Source of the DNA: Quillaja saponaria
Taxonomy: Eukaryota > Streptophyta > Magnoliopsida > Fabales > Quillajaceae
Assembly (NCBI GenBank): GCA_029379385.1
Contig: CM055605.1
Location: 7,785,001 to 7,849,000 of the forward strand
Reading direction: 5' to 3'
Length of the DNA: 64,000 nucleotides
The notes below the pieces were generated by a model, which was not told the DNA's origin, ran no database searches, and worked only from the letters and a program-made list of their open reading frames with translations. The position numbers were made by a program, and so were the translations under genes. How positions within the stretch are numbered: the stretch's first letter is position 1; every line of letters starts with the position of its first letter. This document shows positions 13,216-25,700 of the stretch, piece after piece.

Positions 13216-16200
13216 TCATTGAAATGGCCCACAAGGTCTCCAGTTTTTTACATTTGTGCTCAAAGGAGATGGGATACTAGCAGACCAGGAATTGAGATCT
13301 GGAAAAGGTCCAGTCAATGCCATATAATTTGCACCATTTTCTTTTGGCATTCTCTTCCAGCTTAACTGAGTCAGACAATACACGAACCATGAAAATATTC
13401 TTAAAGTGGTACTTAAAAAGATTATTATAATACATAAACATGTAAACTACTTGGCAAATATGAAGCATGCATAGAGCAGTTAATACTATTTTCAGAGAGC
13501 AGTCAATGCAAAAAGAAAAACTGAAATTGAATCCCCAACAAACAATAAAATGCCTTCTAGCATTACAAAAGTAACCAAGGAAGTCCCTTTTGAAAAATCA
13601 GGCATGTTTGATATACATCAGAAGTGGGAGTGTTAACTGCATATCTTCTTGTGATCATTCTTTGACCATGTCTATAAAGCCTCAAGTCCAAAATACTTTT
13701 AACATTAAGTCTTCCACTAATAACTACCTGCATCATTTCCTATCTTCTCCTTATTTTCTCATTGCTTAAAAACTTATGCACGAATACCATACTCATAACA
13801 TTCAGACAGATCTACAAAGACTTCACTTTTATACATCAGAAGCTAGTCTTAGAGGCCCTTTTCATCTCCATTGGATCCTTAACCATTTAAAAAAAAAAAA
13901 AGAAGTAATTTATTTTCCAGAATTCAGTAGCCATTAGTTGTCACCATTCCCTGTAATTGTAGCCTCACTTAACTCACAGTAACATGTTAAGGATTAATTT
14001 GGCCAGGTCCTTCACTCTTCCTCTGCCCCATCTCTGTTATGTTCTCTCTCCCTCTTTTTAATGAATGAGTTCATTCATTAACAAGAAAACTAGCAATAGC
14101 ATGCATAGCTTATCAGCGAAGCAGCAATACAAAAAGTGTAATTGCTAACCATCATCACATGAACCTTAAAGTCTGAAGCAGCCTTAGAATATGAAGCCAT
14201 AGCATATACTAGGAGTAATCAAAACATTATACGATGACCAAATCAACCCCCTATAATATCATCTGAATCTTATAATCCATCTATCTCAGTCAATAGCTAC
14301 TAACTCTTCTAAGCACCTTTCACACTAAACCATGGCCTTAGCCCTTATAGATTGTTGAACTTATTCAGATATTAGTATCTAAAGATTTCATATCACACAT
14401 AGGCAATATCATCATATTTTGCATGAGAAAAGGAAATAAAAATAGTATTCTGGCAAACAAACATTCTCAGCACCAGAAATCCGTACTTGTCCAGGATAAG
14501 CTTTGGATAGTGCCTTCATTGTAGGATTCTGTAACCATGTTATATCAACTGATGATGTTTCAGGATGGACATTTGCATCTACAAGACCAGAACCTCCATC
14601 AATGCCTCCACAGTTCACCATGAAACGACCATTAGGCATCAATTGATCATGTAATTCCAACCAAGTAGTAACCTGTTAAAAGCAAACATATAAGAACTAA
14701 ACATGGGGAATATATACTGTCAAAGAACCGTTCCACCTAAAGCTTAAGTTTTTAGGTGAGGCTCCAGGAATGGTTTATAATATCTTACACGCCCTCGCAG
14801 AGCAAGCCATTTGGGCTTGTCAGTGTGGAGAATGCACAATCTCTCCTCATACCTTGTGCTTAAATTTTAATTATATATTTTTGGAATGGGTGGTGGCAAG
14901 GTTCGAAATCCGGACCCCTTGATCTAGAGGCCCTGAAACCATGTCAAACAACCATTCCACATAAAAGTTTAAGCTTTTAGGTGAGGTCCTAGGAATGGGT
15001 TATAATTTCTTACATATACAATTTGCCACAAAATAGAAAAGACAACTTCATGAAGTTTTTTGCTTTCTTCTTCAGATAACCACAACCTAGACATGTGGGC
15101 AACGTGATAAGACAAAATGTTGCTAGCAATTCCTCATTTACACTTCAGTGGTGGTTGAATTTTAATAGGCTTTAATTTCAAAATTATATAATGACTTGTC
15201 TTGTTTTCTATAATTCAATGATAAGTACAATCCAGATTTAAACAAACATTTGAATTTTTTCCTGAGATGAAAAGTGAAAACATTTTGACTCTCAAACATG
15301 AGGGGACCATTTTATGCAGACTGGTAGCATCATGACATCCACTGTTCCAAACACAAATACAGAAGTTCCCCATCAGCAAGAGAAGAAAAACATGGCAATT
15401 ACTTTGGAGATTATTGTTTCCACTGTTAATTCCCCTAGTCATCCTTTTCACCAAGAGTGGTGAAATTCTTTAACTTTGGGGCTTTCTAGCTTCCACTCAC
15501 AATCATCGTGTACTCCTTTTCTAGCAAAGACAAAGTGGTTTTTTGGGTAGTCTTTCAGGATTTCTTCTGCAAATTAGGAGGGGGAAGATGTTTAGTCATG
15601 TTTGGATATGTAGGTTGATTCACTGTCTTATACTTCTTTGATTTCATCTTCTCATCAGTATATGTATATATAGTATATTTCTGCTCACTAGTGAGTTTCT
15701 CATTGAAATATATCCAGATATCATCTATGGATTTGTCAGGGAAAATTGGCATCATAGAAAAGATAGTCTAATGACATGATCAAAACTCACAGATTTGAAA
15801 AAGAAAGAAAAAGAAACCAATTCTAATGTATAGATAGTTTGGATTAGAACTTCTGAAAGACATTCAATATCTTCAAACCCCAAAAATTATGGAAAAAAAA
15901 AATTGAGTTGAAGCTGAAAAACAGTGTAATAAAGGAGAATACATACTTCTTGCAGCTGTGGCAAGACTTTTCCATCAGCAGCCAAGTCAACAATAATGCC
16001 TGTTAATTATTCTGAGGATAAATTAGCAATCTGAATAATTTCCTTAAGGAAAAAGGGGGTGGGGAAGAAGTATGCAGAAATAAGTGTTCACACTATCTTC
16101 TATTAAACAAAGTGTTCAGATTATCAGAATTAGAGCATCAGACATGGTGTTCAGACTATCAGAATTAGAGCATCAGACATGCTTCATGCTTCATGCTTCA

Positions 16201-18448
16201 TGTTTCATTCTCTTTCCCCTCCCAGGTATTAGTACACAGATCGAAAGAATTGCAAAAAAAAGAGCAGAGCCATTCTCAGGAAGCACACAATAGATTACCC
16301 AATAAAGAAAGTTACTTCCCAATATTCATACCAGCCAGGTTACACAAAATTGATATTGAACAAGGTAATACAGATAGCTATGGGGTTAGAAGATCTCACC
16401 AGCATATTTTCCGCGAGCATTAACTGCAGGACTTAGAGCATCACCGATACAAACATTTACCAGGCCACCATCTTGAGTAGGCTTCTCCAGATCAAATAGG
16501 CCAAGATATTCTCTTGCTTTATCAATCAACTAAAATGTTGAAAAAAGACATTGTAAGAATAGTGCTACTGGAGGAACAAAAGACACTGTAAGTAAATATG
16601 ATATCATGACTAGAAAATTTCAACTTTCGTTGAAAATATGCACTTATCATATCATTTTAGCCTTCTCATGGACAACGAAATCAGCAGATGTCATTTTCTA
16701 TAACCTTGAAGCTGGAAACATGATATTATCTTAAGAGCACTTACAATCTGATCAATCTCCCAGCCATCAAGCTGCAATGACTGGCCACAAGTCAAGTATC
16801 AAGTGAGCAGCAGTTCCACCACCCTGAAATATTTTGGATAATTTACAATACTACTGACAAAATCACCAATGTGGTTAAAAGCAAAAAATTAACAAGTTAT
16901 ATGTGCCATTGCAGAACAAAATGAATTACCAAACCAAAGATAGCAATGGGACCTTTTGGAACAATAGCTGGCAAGCTGGCAAATTCATCCTGTTTAATGT
17001 AACAAATTTGAAATCCATCAGATGTATTTTTTTTTAGTAAATAAACATAATAAAAATAGCTAAAAAGAAATGCATTAGATACAAAGAAAAGGCATTACAA
17101 ATCTTACTTATAGATCTATCAGGAACTCCATGGGAAACAAATTGAAAACGGCAAAAGGAAGTTAGATTCAATTGAACCAAAAAATTCTATCTTAACAAGA
17201 AATGGAGCTGAGTTTAGTTCCTGAGTTCACTACTTTTGTTGTTATAACCCCTAAAATAGAGTGATAAATTGTACTGAACAAGTGCTATCTGTCATTGACA
17301 AATATATTAGTACTTTCTGTAGGCAAGTACGATTCCAGAAGAAGATAATAATCAAATCTCTGGCCAAGGACAATAATTTTGAATATATCAATGCAAGGAT
17401 GATCAGAAATGAAGTTGGGCCCTCTGGCAAGTGTGTAAAGGTAATATGAACATCACACATAAAAAAATAAAATTTGCAGAAATGGCATAATGAAGTCGGC
17501 AAGTCCTAAATGATGATTATGACTTGCCACTAAGCATGAGAGCCTTATGGATTACTGAGGGCTGAAAAAATTGAGAGATTCTTTACAAGTTAGCCCCTAA
17601 GATTGATTTTTTTCCCACGTCAAGCAAGACAAATGGGTAGGTTTTATGTGAAATTAGTTATAGTGAAGCAAAAACCATTAGGAAAGTAATCCCATGATAT
17701 ATTCTAAGTAATCAATGATCCCATATTGTAATGGCAGCGAATTTGTGCCTTTTTTATCAAGCAAAGTAGAAATCATTTATCAAAGACTGCGAACAGTCAG
17801 CTAATTATAAAGTTAGGAGCATCCTCAAGCCATGACTGAAAGGAATGCATGAATTGGGAATTTAACCACTAAATATATGGGTTGCATCAGTAAATAAGTA
17901 AAAAAGGTAAGCAAGGAATATTTTACATACCCAGTAGGAATTAGTCCATTTCTGTTCCTTATAAAAAATGCTATGAACATTATCTGCATAAAAAAAAAAT
18001 GTAAACATTGAGTGGGAGACAGCAACCCTTTTAGGAAATATTTAGGTACCATCTTTGTTTTACGTTCATTCTGGGATATTATCGGTAATTTGTAGGAGTT
18101 TGCAGACAGATAGAGACTATTACAAGAAGAATCGAGGAGCAGCATCCTGGACTTTGGAGAATCCACGATTACTATATCATTGTATTCGCTTTTTATAGCC
18201 GCCAGCACTTGAAAGCTTTCTTCTTCTGGAGTATCAGTGGCCGAAGTGGAAGCAGTAGATGAAAATTCCGTATTGGCCATTAATTTGTGAATATGGAATA
18301 GAGAAGAGGGCTTACTACTACTAGTTCTGGAAATAATATTAGAGTGCCATACTTGAATTGCAGAAATAGGAAAAGATAAGGAGCCCCCATTGCCATTGAA
18401 AATATGGGGAAGAAGGGGAAGCAGGCAATTTGGATAAGGGCAATGCAC
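13216..18448 (-). CDS. spermidine synthase-like protein (PABS/SAM-dependent transferase fold), disrupted by one frameshift
   Basis: Eight exons: 18448-18124, 17983-17931, 16989-16930, 16823-16745, 16529-16400, 15999-15947, 14672-14487 and 13365-13216. All have consensus splice sites and consistent phases. Diagnostic pieces are ESFQVLAAIKSEYNDI, the nucleotide-binding glycine motif IAIFGLGGGTAAH across exons 3/4, VNVCIGDALSPAV, GIIVDL and LMPNGRFMVNCGGIDGG. These match plant spermidine-synthase-like proteins of the polyamine synthase superfamily; the actual substrate is unknown. Exon 4 is 79 nt where 78 are expected. An extra base at 16781 shifts the frame after LDLWP and gives a TGA within a few codons. 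Without it the model is 344 residues. The first 56 residues before a second ATG at 18280 are Ser-rich and may be an organelle-targeting peptide. Intron 6 holds a TRIM element. Either a recent pseudogene or a sequence error. Confidence 0.85.
14718..15014 (-). mobile_element. complete TRIM-type miniature LTR retrotransposon
   Basis: Two direct repeats of about 72 bp, 14718-14789 and 14942-15014, both begin tgtcaaa and end cttaca and flank a 152-bp core. The repeats start TG and end CA. A perfect 5-bp target duplication, tatac, lies at 14713-14717 and 15015-15019. On the minus strand the sequence directly after the 5' LTR reads TGGTTTCAGGGCC, close to the TGGTATCAGAGCC primer site for initiator methionine tRNA. 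The other end of the core has a G-rich GCGAGGGCG before the 3' LTR. There is no coding capacity. It lies in intron 6 of the spermidine-synthase-like gene in the same transcriptional orientation. These are the hallmarks of a terminal-repeat retrotransposon in miniature. Confidence 0.9.
16112..16201. repeat. 35-bp tandem duplication plus a short heptamer run
   Basis: The 35-bp unit at 16112-16146 repeats at 16147-16181 with one difference. It is followed by about three copies of gcttcat. It lies in intron 5 of the spermidine-synthase-like gene. Confidence 0.9.
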
Positions 18449-19749
18449 ATTCTCTCATTGTTGAATCCTAATATCTTACAAAGAAGCATAAAGATGAGGT
18501 TATATATTGTCATTTGCCCATTTGAGTTTACCAAGTTACAATTTTCTTCCTTTGTTTTTTTGGAAGATAGAACGCATGAAAAAATATATGTAATACTTTA
18601 TTTAGAGTTGTTTATAATATGTATAATAATTAATTATATATGCTTGAATGTTTTTTTTTTTTTCCTTCATAATATATATTTTTATTCTGAACTTATAATG
18701 TCAATTATTTATAAAACTATATATATAATGTAATCAATACCTTCATGAATATAATCTTTAACTTATAGATTTTAATACTTATCAAATCTAATAGTATATT
18801 AAATTATTCGAAGTTAAATATGAATATAGAAATTTTTAATTTAGTGATCAAATGTGTTTAAAAAAATTTAAAAATTTTACTTTCCCACAACCTCTCTAAG
18901 GAGATCTAAACTCAAAAAAGTAATGAATTAAACACTTCTTAATTATTAACTATCAAGACAACCCCTTTGTTATAACTTTTTATTTTCTTTTATATATTTC
19001 GGGCAATGTATAAAAAAAAATTGTAATACATTATTGTTATTTTATTTTTATCAAAACTTATTTTTGTTCTTATGAAAATAATTTTACATTTTACTTTCAA
19101 ACACAATAAAAATTTATATTTTTCAAAACCAAATAAGATTGTCTTCATATCTAGCATCAAATTCATCATATAAATTTAACAAAATCTAAGATATGCTTAT
19201 TTTAATTTAACAAAAACTAATATATATCTATTTAATTTGACAAAAACTGTCGTATTTTACATATATGATAAGTATATGTGAATCTAGCTAACTTTATTGA
19301 TTATGTTACATTTTTCTTTTCTAACTTCAATGATCTTTCTTTTTCAAGGATTGTGTTATAATTTGTCTTATGTTTCTTTGTTCAATCAATCATCAATGAT
19401 GCATATATGAAAAAGAAAATATATGGGAAAAAGAATAAACAAAGTCTCCATTTAAACAATGTCTGTCATTGGAGGGAAAAGAAGAAAAAAGAAAACTTTT
19501 TGAAAGGATGAACCAATGATTTTCTTTTTCTATTTCCTTTACAAGGTACATAAATTCCCATCTCAAGAAATTAAAAAATTTATACAAAAATCAACAATTG
19601 GATCAAAATATTGTATTTTTAGACAAAAATAAAATAAAATTGGTATAACAAAAAATAATTACCTTCCGCTCAACACTCAGTTCACTCTTTCCACCCCAAA
19701 ACCAAAATCATACCCAAAAACTATACATTTAACATAAACAAAAAAATAT
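18449..19749. other. intergenic, very AT-rich
   Basis: This lies between the 5' end of the spermidine-synthase-like gene and the 3' end of the myosin gene, so it must hold the promoter of the former and the terminator of the latter. No diagnostic element is visible in the A/T background. Confidence 0.6.
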
Positions 19750-22700
19750 TCAATCTTTTTGGTTAGACTCGGAATCCATTTGTTGTAGCAAAAAATGGAA
19801 ATCGGATCGTTGCCTGAGAATTGATGGCGGATCCACATCCATATCTGATAAGCGGATGTCACTCATGGACCGGAACATCTCCTCCATTGTGAAAGGTATG
19901 CTGAAAGTTATGCCAAACCCAGTGTTATCACTTACCAGCAAAATTAGTTTCAGTGGAGAAAAAGATTGATTTTTTAACCAGAAAGCAGGATTTGGAGTTA
20001 ATGAATAATTAATTACCCTGAATCCACCTCCAGTAGAAATGAGTTGTTGGGTATGTTAATTGAATCTTCTGCCATAATCACTTTCAGTCTGCTAATGACC
20101 TGTAAACAAGGTCATTGATGACATTACATTTTAATTTTGGAAAAAGGGTAATAGAATTAGCTTCAATTGGTTGTATGGGTATTTTTAGTTACAATTGTTA
20201 ATGGTCTAACAGCTTAAAGAGGTAAGATAGTGTTCTTCTTTGAGTTTTATTTTCTGCAAATTGTTATGTGCTTCAAAAGAATTTGAAATATTTGAATATG
20301 CAAAATTATACAGTAAGAGTTAAGAATGAAATATAACTCACATCTGGAGATAATCCGTGAGTTCCATACTTATCATCCCAGAACATACTTCCAATGCGAT
20401 ATATTTGCGGAATGCTTAACACCTGATGTAAGAAAAAATAAGAAATAATGAAAGAAGAAACAATAGATGAATGTGGTACAGTTTAGCATCATATTTATAT
20501 CCTCTTGTTGGGTAACCTTAATATCTTCTAACAGTATAAATTATCCTCGGATGAAATTTATAACTTCCAAAAAATTATATTTAAAGAATTTAGTGTAAAT
20601 CACGATGCTTATGATAGAAAGCACTATTTAAGTTACCGGGCAGAGTTCACTTGTGATCTCATCCAGAGACTTATGAGTCTTTTGATGCAAAACCTGCATA
20701 GATGAAGCAATTTTAAGCAAACTTGGCCTTTCCTTACATGCTTACTGATCTGAGTCCAAGAAAGTGTACCAGAAAGCCAACTGCTTGACGTATATGTTTG
20801 ATTTCATCCCAAGATAACCCAGCTACCTGTACATTGAACTAGATAAATTGACGACGTCTTATTCTGTCTATTTTGGTTCAGGCATATGATATAGATTGTG
20901 GATAATCTTGGTTACCTGATCTGTTGCTTTGAGACACCACTGTTCCAGTTCTTGCAAACCTGCCTTTAAATATTCTCCATTGCTAAATGAACAGCACTCC
21001 CGGCGAAGCAACAAACTGGCAGGCCATATGTTTCTCGATTTCAGAGGATTTATTATGAAAAGAAAGATAATCTTCACCTTTATATTAACGTGTATATTAA
21101 GCTGAAACTCTGCTCACCTATTAAAAAGCTGGACGTTCATGAATGAGAAAACCTGACAAAACATCTTCCTTGTGATCATAGCAGGGACCTGAAGTTCACA
21201 AGAATTATAAGATGCTGGGAAATCTATATTCTGAAATTTAAAAATCCAGCAAAAGGAGGTGAAGAAGTACTGAATGCTTACATAGTTTCCAGACATTATA
21301 TCCAAGGTATGGTCTAACTTATTAACAATGCTTTTCCAGTGCATGTTTGATGCCTGTTGTTTGGCAACTATATTTGAATGGATGTTTCTAGATGACCCTC
21401 TTATTGATCTGGTTCTCATGGATTTTGGTGCCTATGACCGGAAATAATAGTTTAGTTACTGTAGGAAGATCCATGTTCTGTTGTGCTTACGGATTTATAC
21501 TTAAGATGATTACCTGAATGCACAAATTTAAGAATGGGCTGATCTCTTTCTTCAAACTATCGCGGATCATCCCAAATATTTTCTCAACATATGCAGTTAG
21601 ATGCTGTTTAAATAGAAGAGCTGGATACTTGGCTTCTACTTTAGATTGTTCATTTGGATTGCCTACCATTCCACTGTATCCACTTGAAATTCCCATGCTC
21701 ATTGAAGATGAACGGAAGCCCTGAAATGATTTTTAGAACCATAAAACTTGACACCCATGTACTAAAATAATGCATTTGTAGAAGCTTACTTGTGCCATTC
21801 TGCCAAATAAAGTGGAAGGGGAGTTTCGATTGCGATATGGCACTGCATTAGTTGTATTGCTGGCCTTCAGTGTGCTTTGTATAAAAAACAAAAGGGTACA
21901 AGACGTTGAGAGCCAATATGCTAGGTCACTGATTCCTTCTTGATTCTGCTTGGACATTACATGTGAAATTAGTATGCGAGTCAGATAGAGTTGATCAGTG
22001 AATGAGCCCGAAATGCTAAGACTCATTCTAGAATTCTCAAATATTGATTCATATATGTGAATTTCTTGGATGACTCTACCTCTATAGATGATCTGATGGT
22101 GTGAATAATCTTATCAAATATATTTGTCTTCTCTGCTTCAAAGGATCTCCACTGAAGAAGTGCTTTGTAGGTAATACACGCAGCAACTGGTCTGTTCTTT
22201 TCAAATCGCATATCTTCTGTGAGACACTTGAGCAGTACATCATGACTCTCCTGTTGCTTGTCTGTAAGAGATTTTTGTTTCGTGATGTGGGTGACTAGCA
22301 GTCTAGGTTCCTGAAAGCAACAGCCAGTAAGTGGAAATTAACAGACTGCTACTAGTTATTTATAAACTCTTCAGGAACCAATAGGGTTATTTGAAATACT
22401 TTTCTTCTTTGACACTCTTCCTCTGATTGGAGTCCATTATCCAAACTCTGCACAACCATAGAAGGCAGTGTCACACAATGAAAGTAAATTTTCTAGAAAA
22501 GACAATTTAAAGTGGTGTACCTTGATTGGTGGGGTTACCCTTTCTGGAGTAGCTTTCTGCTCTATTACTGCTGCCTGGTTGCGGAGTAATTCATTCTCTG
22601 ACTCTAGGTCTGCTATCTTACTCTTAAGGCTGAGAAAAGACTAAAGGTTTCAGATTTGTGCTTGGATAAAAATAATAGTTTCAGCTCTATGTCATGATCT

Positions 22701-25700
22701 TCTGTTCAAAGTTTGTGGTAAAGTAAATGAGCCCTAAGCAACTCAAAATGACACGTAGGAAGTGTATATTACATATTGGGGTCTCTTTATTGAAATATGA
22801 AACTTCTAAAGAGGCTAATTGTATTAAGGTCTATTGTACTTTTCTCTTTATCTTTAAATGTTTTTATCTATTTAACGTGAAATATAACAAACTCTCCATT
22901 AGATTCCTTTCTTCCTTTCAAGCTAGTCATCATCACCTTGCAGCTTGCACAGGATGAAGAAGTTACATTCTTTTCAAACTTCCTAATGAACCATGGTTAT
23001 CTAATTTTCACATCTGCTGAATTTCACTCAAGAAAAATATAAAGTCGTAAATCTGATTTTTATCGAACAAAAGATGCTAACACATTGTGGTTTCTTACGT
23101 TCTGAGCTCTTCAGAAAGGTCTTCATTTGTTGATTCAACCAAAGCTTGCTGGCGTAGAACCTTATTCTCTGATTCAAGGTTGGAAAAATTCAATTCTGAT
23201 CTGGAGTCACAGAGAAGCGTTAGTGAATACCAATTTGTCATTGTAGAGATATTTGTTTTGACCACTTATCACTGACTACCTTTCAATAATCTCTTGAAGT
23301 TGTGTTGCTTTAAGCTGTGCTTCTTCTGCCTCTTTCAGTGTAATTTTATTCTCCTTTTCAACTTTGCAATACTTCTCCTCAAATTCCTCAATCTTCTTCT
23401 TTAGCTCTTTTACTTCATCCTACATATTTGGAACATGACTTAGTCATTTGTCACAATCAATTATTAATACATCACGTTTTTATTGATTGATTTTATTTTT
23501 TAGTGTCAATGTCAATGATAAGTAGGTAATACCTTTGTTATTGTCGAAGAACCATTATAGCTAAATGCTTAAGCTGTTAATAAGGCTCCTAGGAATGGGT
23601 TATAATCTCTTACAAGCGTCACACGTGTTAAGTCCATTGGGCTTGACCAGTGGCGGAGCTAGACATTTATTCTTGAGGGGCTGACTAAAATTTTATATAA
23701 ACGTATTCCACTATTGTAATAGCAAAAAAAACATATATAAACAAAATTCAACTCATAAGATAATAAAAATTTAAAAACTACAAAAGAGTAATAAAAAATT
23801 TAACCTATTAGTCTTTAGTCTTGGTTTTAAGTTTTAATCTATTAGTTTTGTAGTAAAAAAGTGAAAATGTTATCTGAATTTTACTTTTGGAGGGGCAACA
23901 ATATTAAATAAGAGAAGAATAAAATACTAAAAATTAATTGGAATTATAATATTAATATTTTTTAAAATTTAGGGGAGCAATAGCCGCCTCTGGTCTCTTA
24001 AAAAGACCCCTCTCTTGGGCTTGACAGTGTGGAGAATGCACCTGCTCTCCTCATACCTAGTGTTTAGATTTCAATTATATATTTTTTCAGTTGTGTGGCG
24101 GCAAGGTTCGAACTCTTAACCACTTGATCATAGAGGCTTTGATACCATGTCAAAAAATCATTTCCACCTAAAAACTTAAGCTATTAGGTAAGACCCTATG
24201 AATGTGTTATAAGCCCTGTTTGGTTAAGCTGTATGTAAAAATACTGTTTGTAAAAATACTTTTCAAGTAAAACTATTTAAAAAGTGCTGTATAAAAAGCT
24301 AAAAAAGTGTTTGAATCAGTTAAAGTAAAAGTGTTGCGAGATAAAAAAAAATTGTTTGATTTTATTTTTTAAAAATAAATATTGAGTATTAAAATTACTA
24401 AAAAGACAAGTTTGACAAATATTATGGTTATACTTTTTTAAATAAAATAATTATTAAAATTTATTTGAGCTTATCTTGTTTTCTATTTGAAAAAACTTTT
24501 TCTGTAAAGTTTAAAAAATAAAATCTCTATTACCAAACAATTTTATAGAAAAGCTTAAACATAAAAGCTGTTTTAAAAGCTAAACCAAACAGGAGGATAA
24601 TCTCTTACAATTATCATGTAGCTGCACCAAGAGCTGAAACAACCTTGTCATCCATCTTGTGTAGTACACTATTATTGTTTTAAAGTATATTTCCTTTTCT
24701 TTAACAACCGAGGGAGTTTCTCTGCCAGTAAATCGTCCAGACACTTGTAGTTACATCATTGAGCCATCAATCTTAGTAATTCTTCCTATTGTTCTTCCTG
24801 CCTTCAATCTTTTTTTTTTTTTTAGCTTGTGGCTAGTTTATTAATAAAAGAGAGAATAAGAAAAGGTGAAATTAAAGGAGAGTTTTTCTTAAATTATGTA
24901 ACCATATTCAGAACTTTGTAGTAAAAACTTTTTGAAACCTGCTGCTTTTCTTTTGTCTAATTTTTACTATTCCCTATTACTCGGTCAAACAATTATGTTC
25001 TATTAATTATGGAAACAGTAGAGGGTGAAGAGGGACAGCTAGTATTTCCTAATAATGTTTAGCTCAGGTTGGAGGCAATCAACAAGGGAACGGATTAGGA
25101 TTTCTGGAGGAGCCTATTTGATCATTCATTGCTGCTACTCTAAGAGGATTCACTTTTTGTGTTTTTGGAGCTTAATCAATATCTTATATTTTTCATGCTA
25201 GCAATGTTTTTCTCTTATTTCAAAATAGGATTGCTTGTCCTCTTCCTTGTATTCCTTTCTTTCTTCTACTATTAAAACTTTTTTTCTACATGAAACAAAA
25301 CAATTATATGACTGCTTCAGGCATTTATTCAAAAAGGGGTGATAAGACTATTCTGCAATCTAATTTGTACCATTCCAAGTCTTTCTATGTCATAATTTGG
25401 ATATCCATGCTAGGAGACTGATTGCAGATTTTACCTCCAGTTCCTCATTTTGATTTTTCAGTAACTCCAGCTTGGTGTTATCCAAGACAGGTACCTCCTT
25501 AATGACTGGTGGAGCTTGTTCAATTGCTAGCTTTGCTGCTTCTTTCTCTTGTACAATTGCAGCATGGGCTTCATCTAGCTGTCCTTGCATTTCATGTAAA
25601 GCGTTTTGTAACTTTGCAATTTCTTGCCCTTTAGCTTCTTCAAGGTCAATCTACAAAATGCTTGAATCATCATTAACTGAGATGGACTAACTACATAATG

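Larger units (their letters stand above)
23542..24609 (-). mobile_element. second TRIM-type LTR element, broken by two later insertions
   Basis: This is the same family as the element at 14718. The left LTR is 23542-23614. The right LTR starts at 24148, is interrupted, and ends with taatctcttaca at 24598-24609. The core next to the right LTR holds, on the minus strand, CATGGTATCAAAGCC, which matches the initiator tRNA-Met primer site well. The flanking pentamers gttat (23537-23541) and attat (24610-24614) look like a target duplication with one mismatch. Two inserts sit inside: 23648-24014 in the core and 24213-24597 in the right LTR. All of it lies in intron 24 of the myosin gene. Confidence 0.85.

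Noticed and set aside
14895..14912. GGTTCGAA-type box suggesting a tRNA gene (also near 24103)
   Set aside because: There is no acceptor stem or anticodon arm, and both lie at the same place inside TRIM cores.
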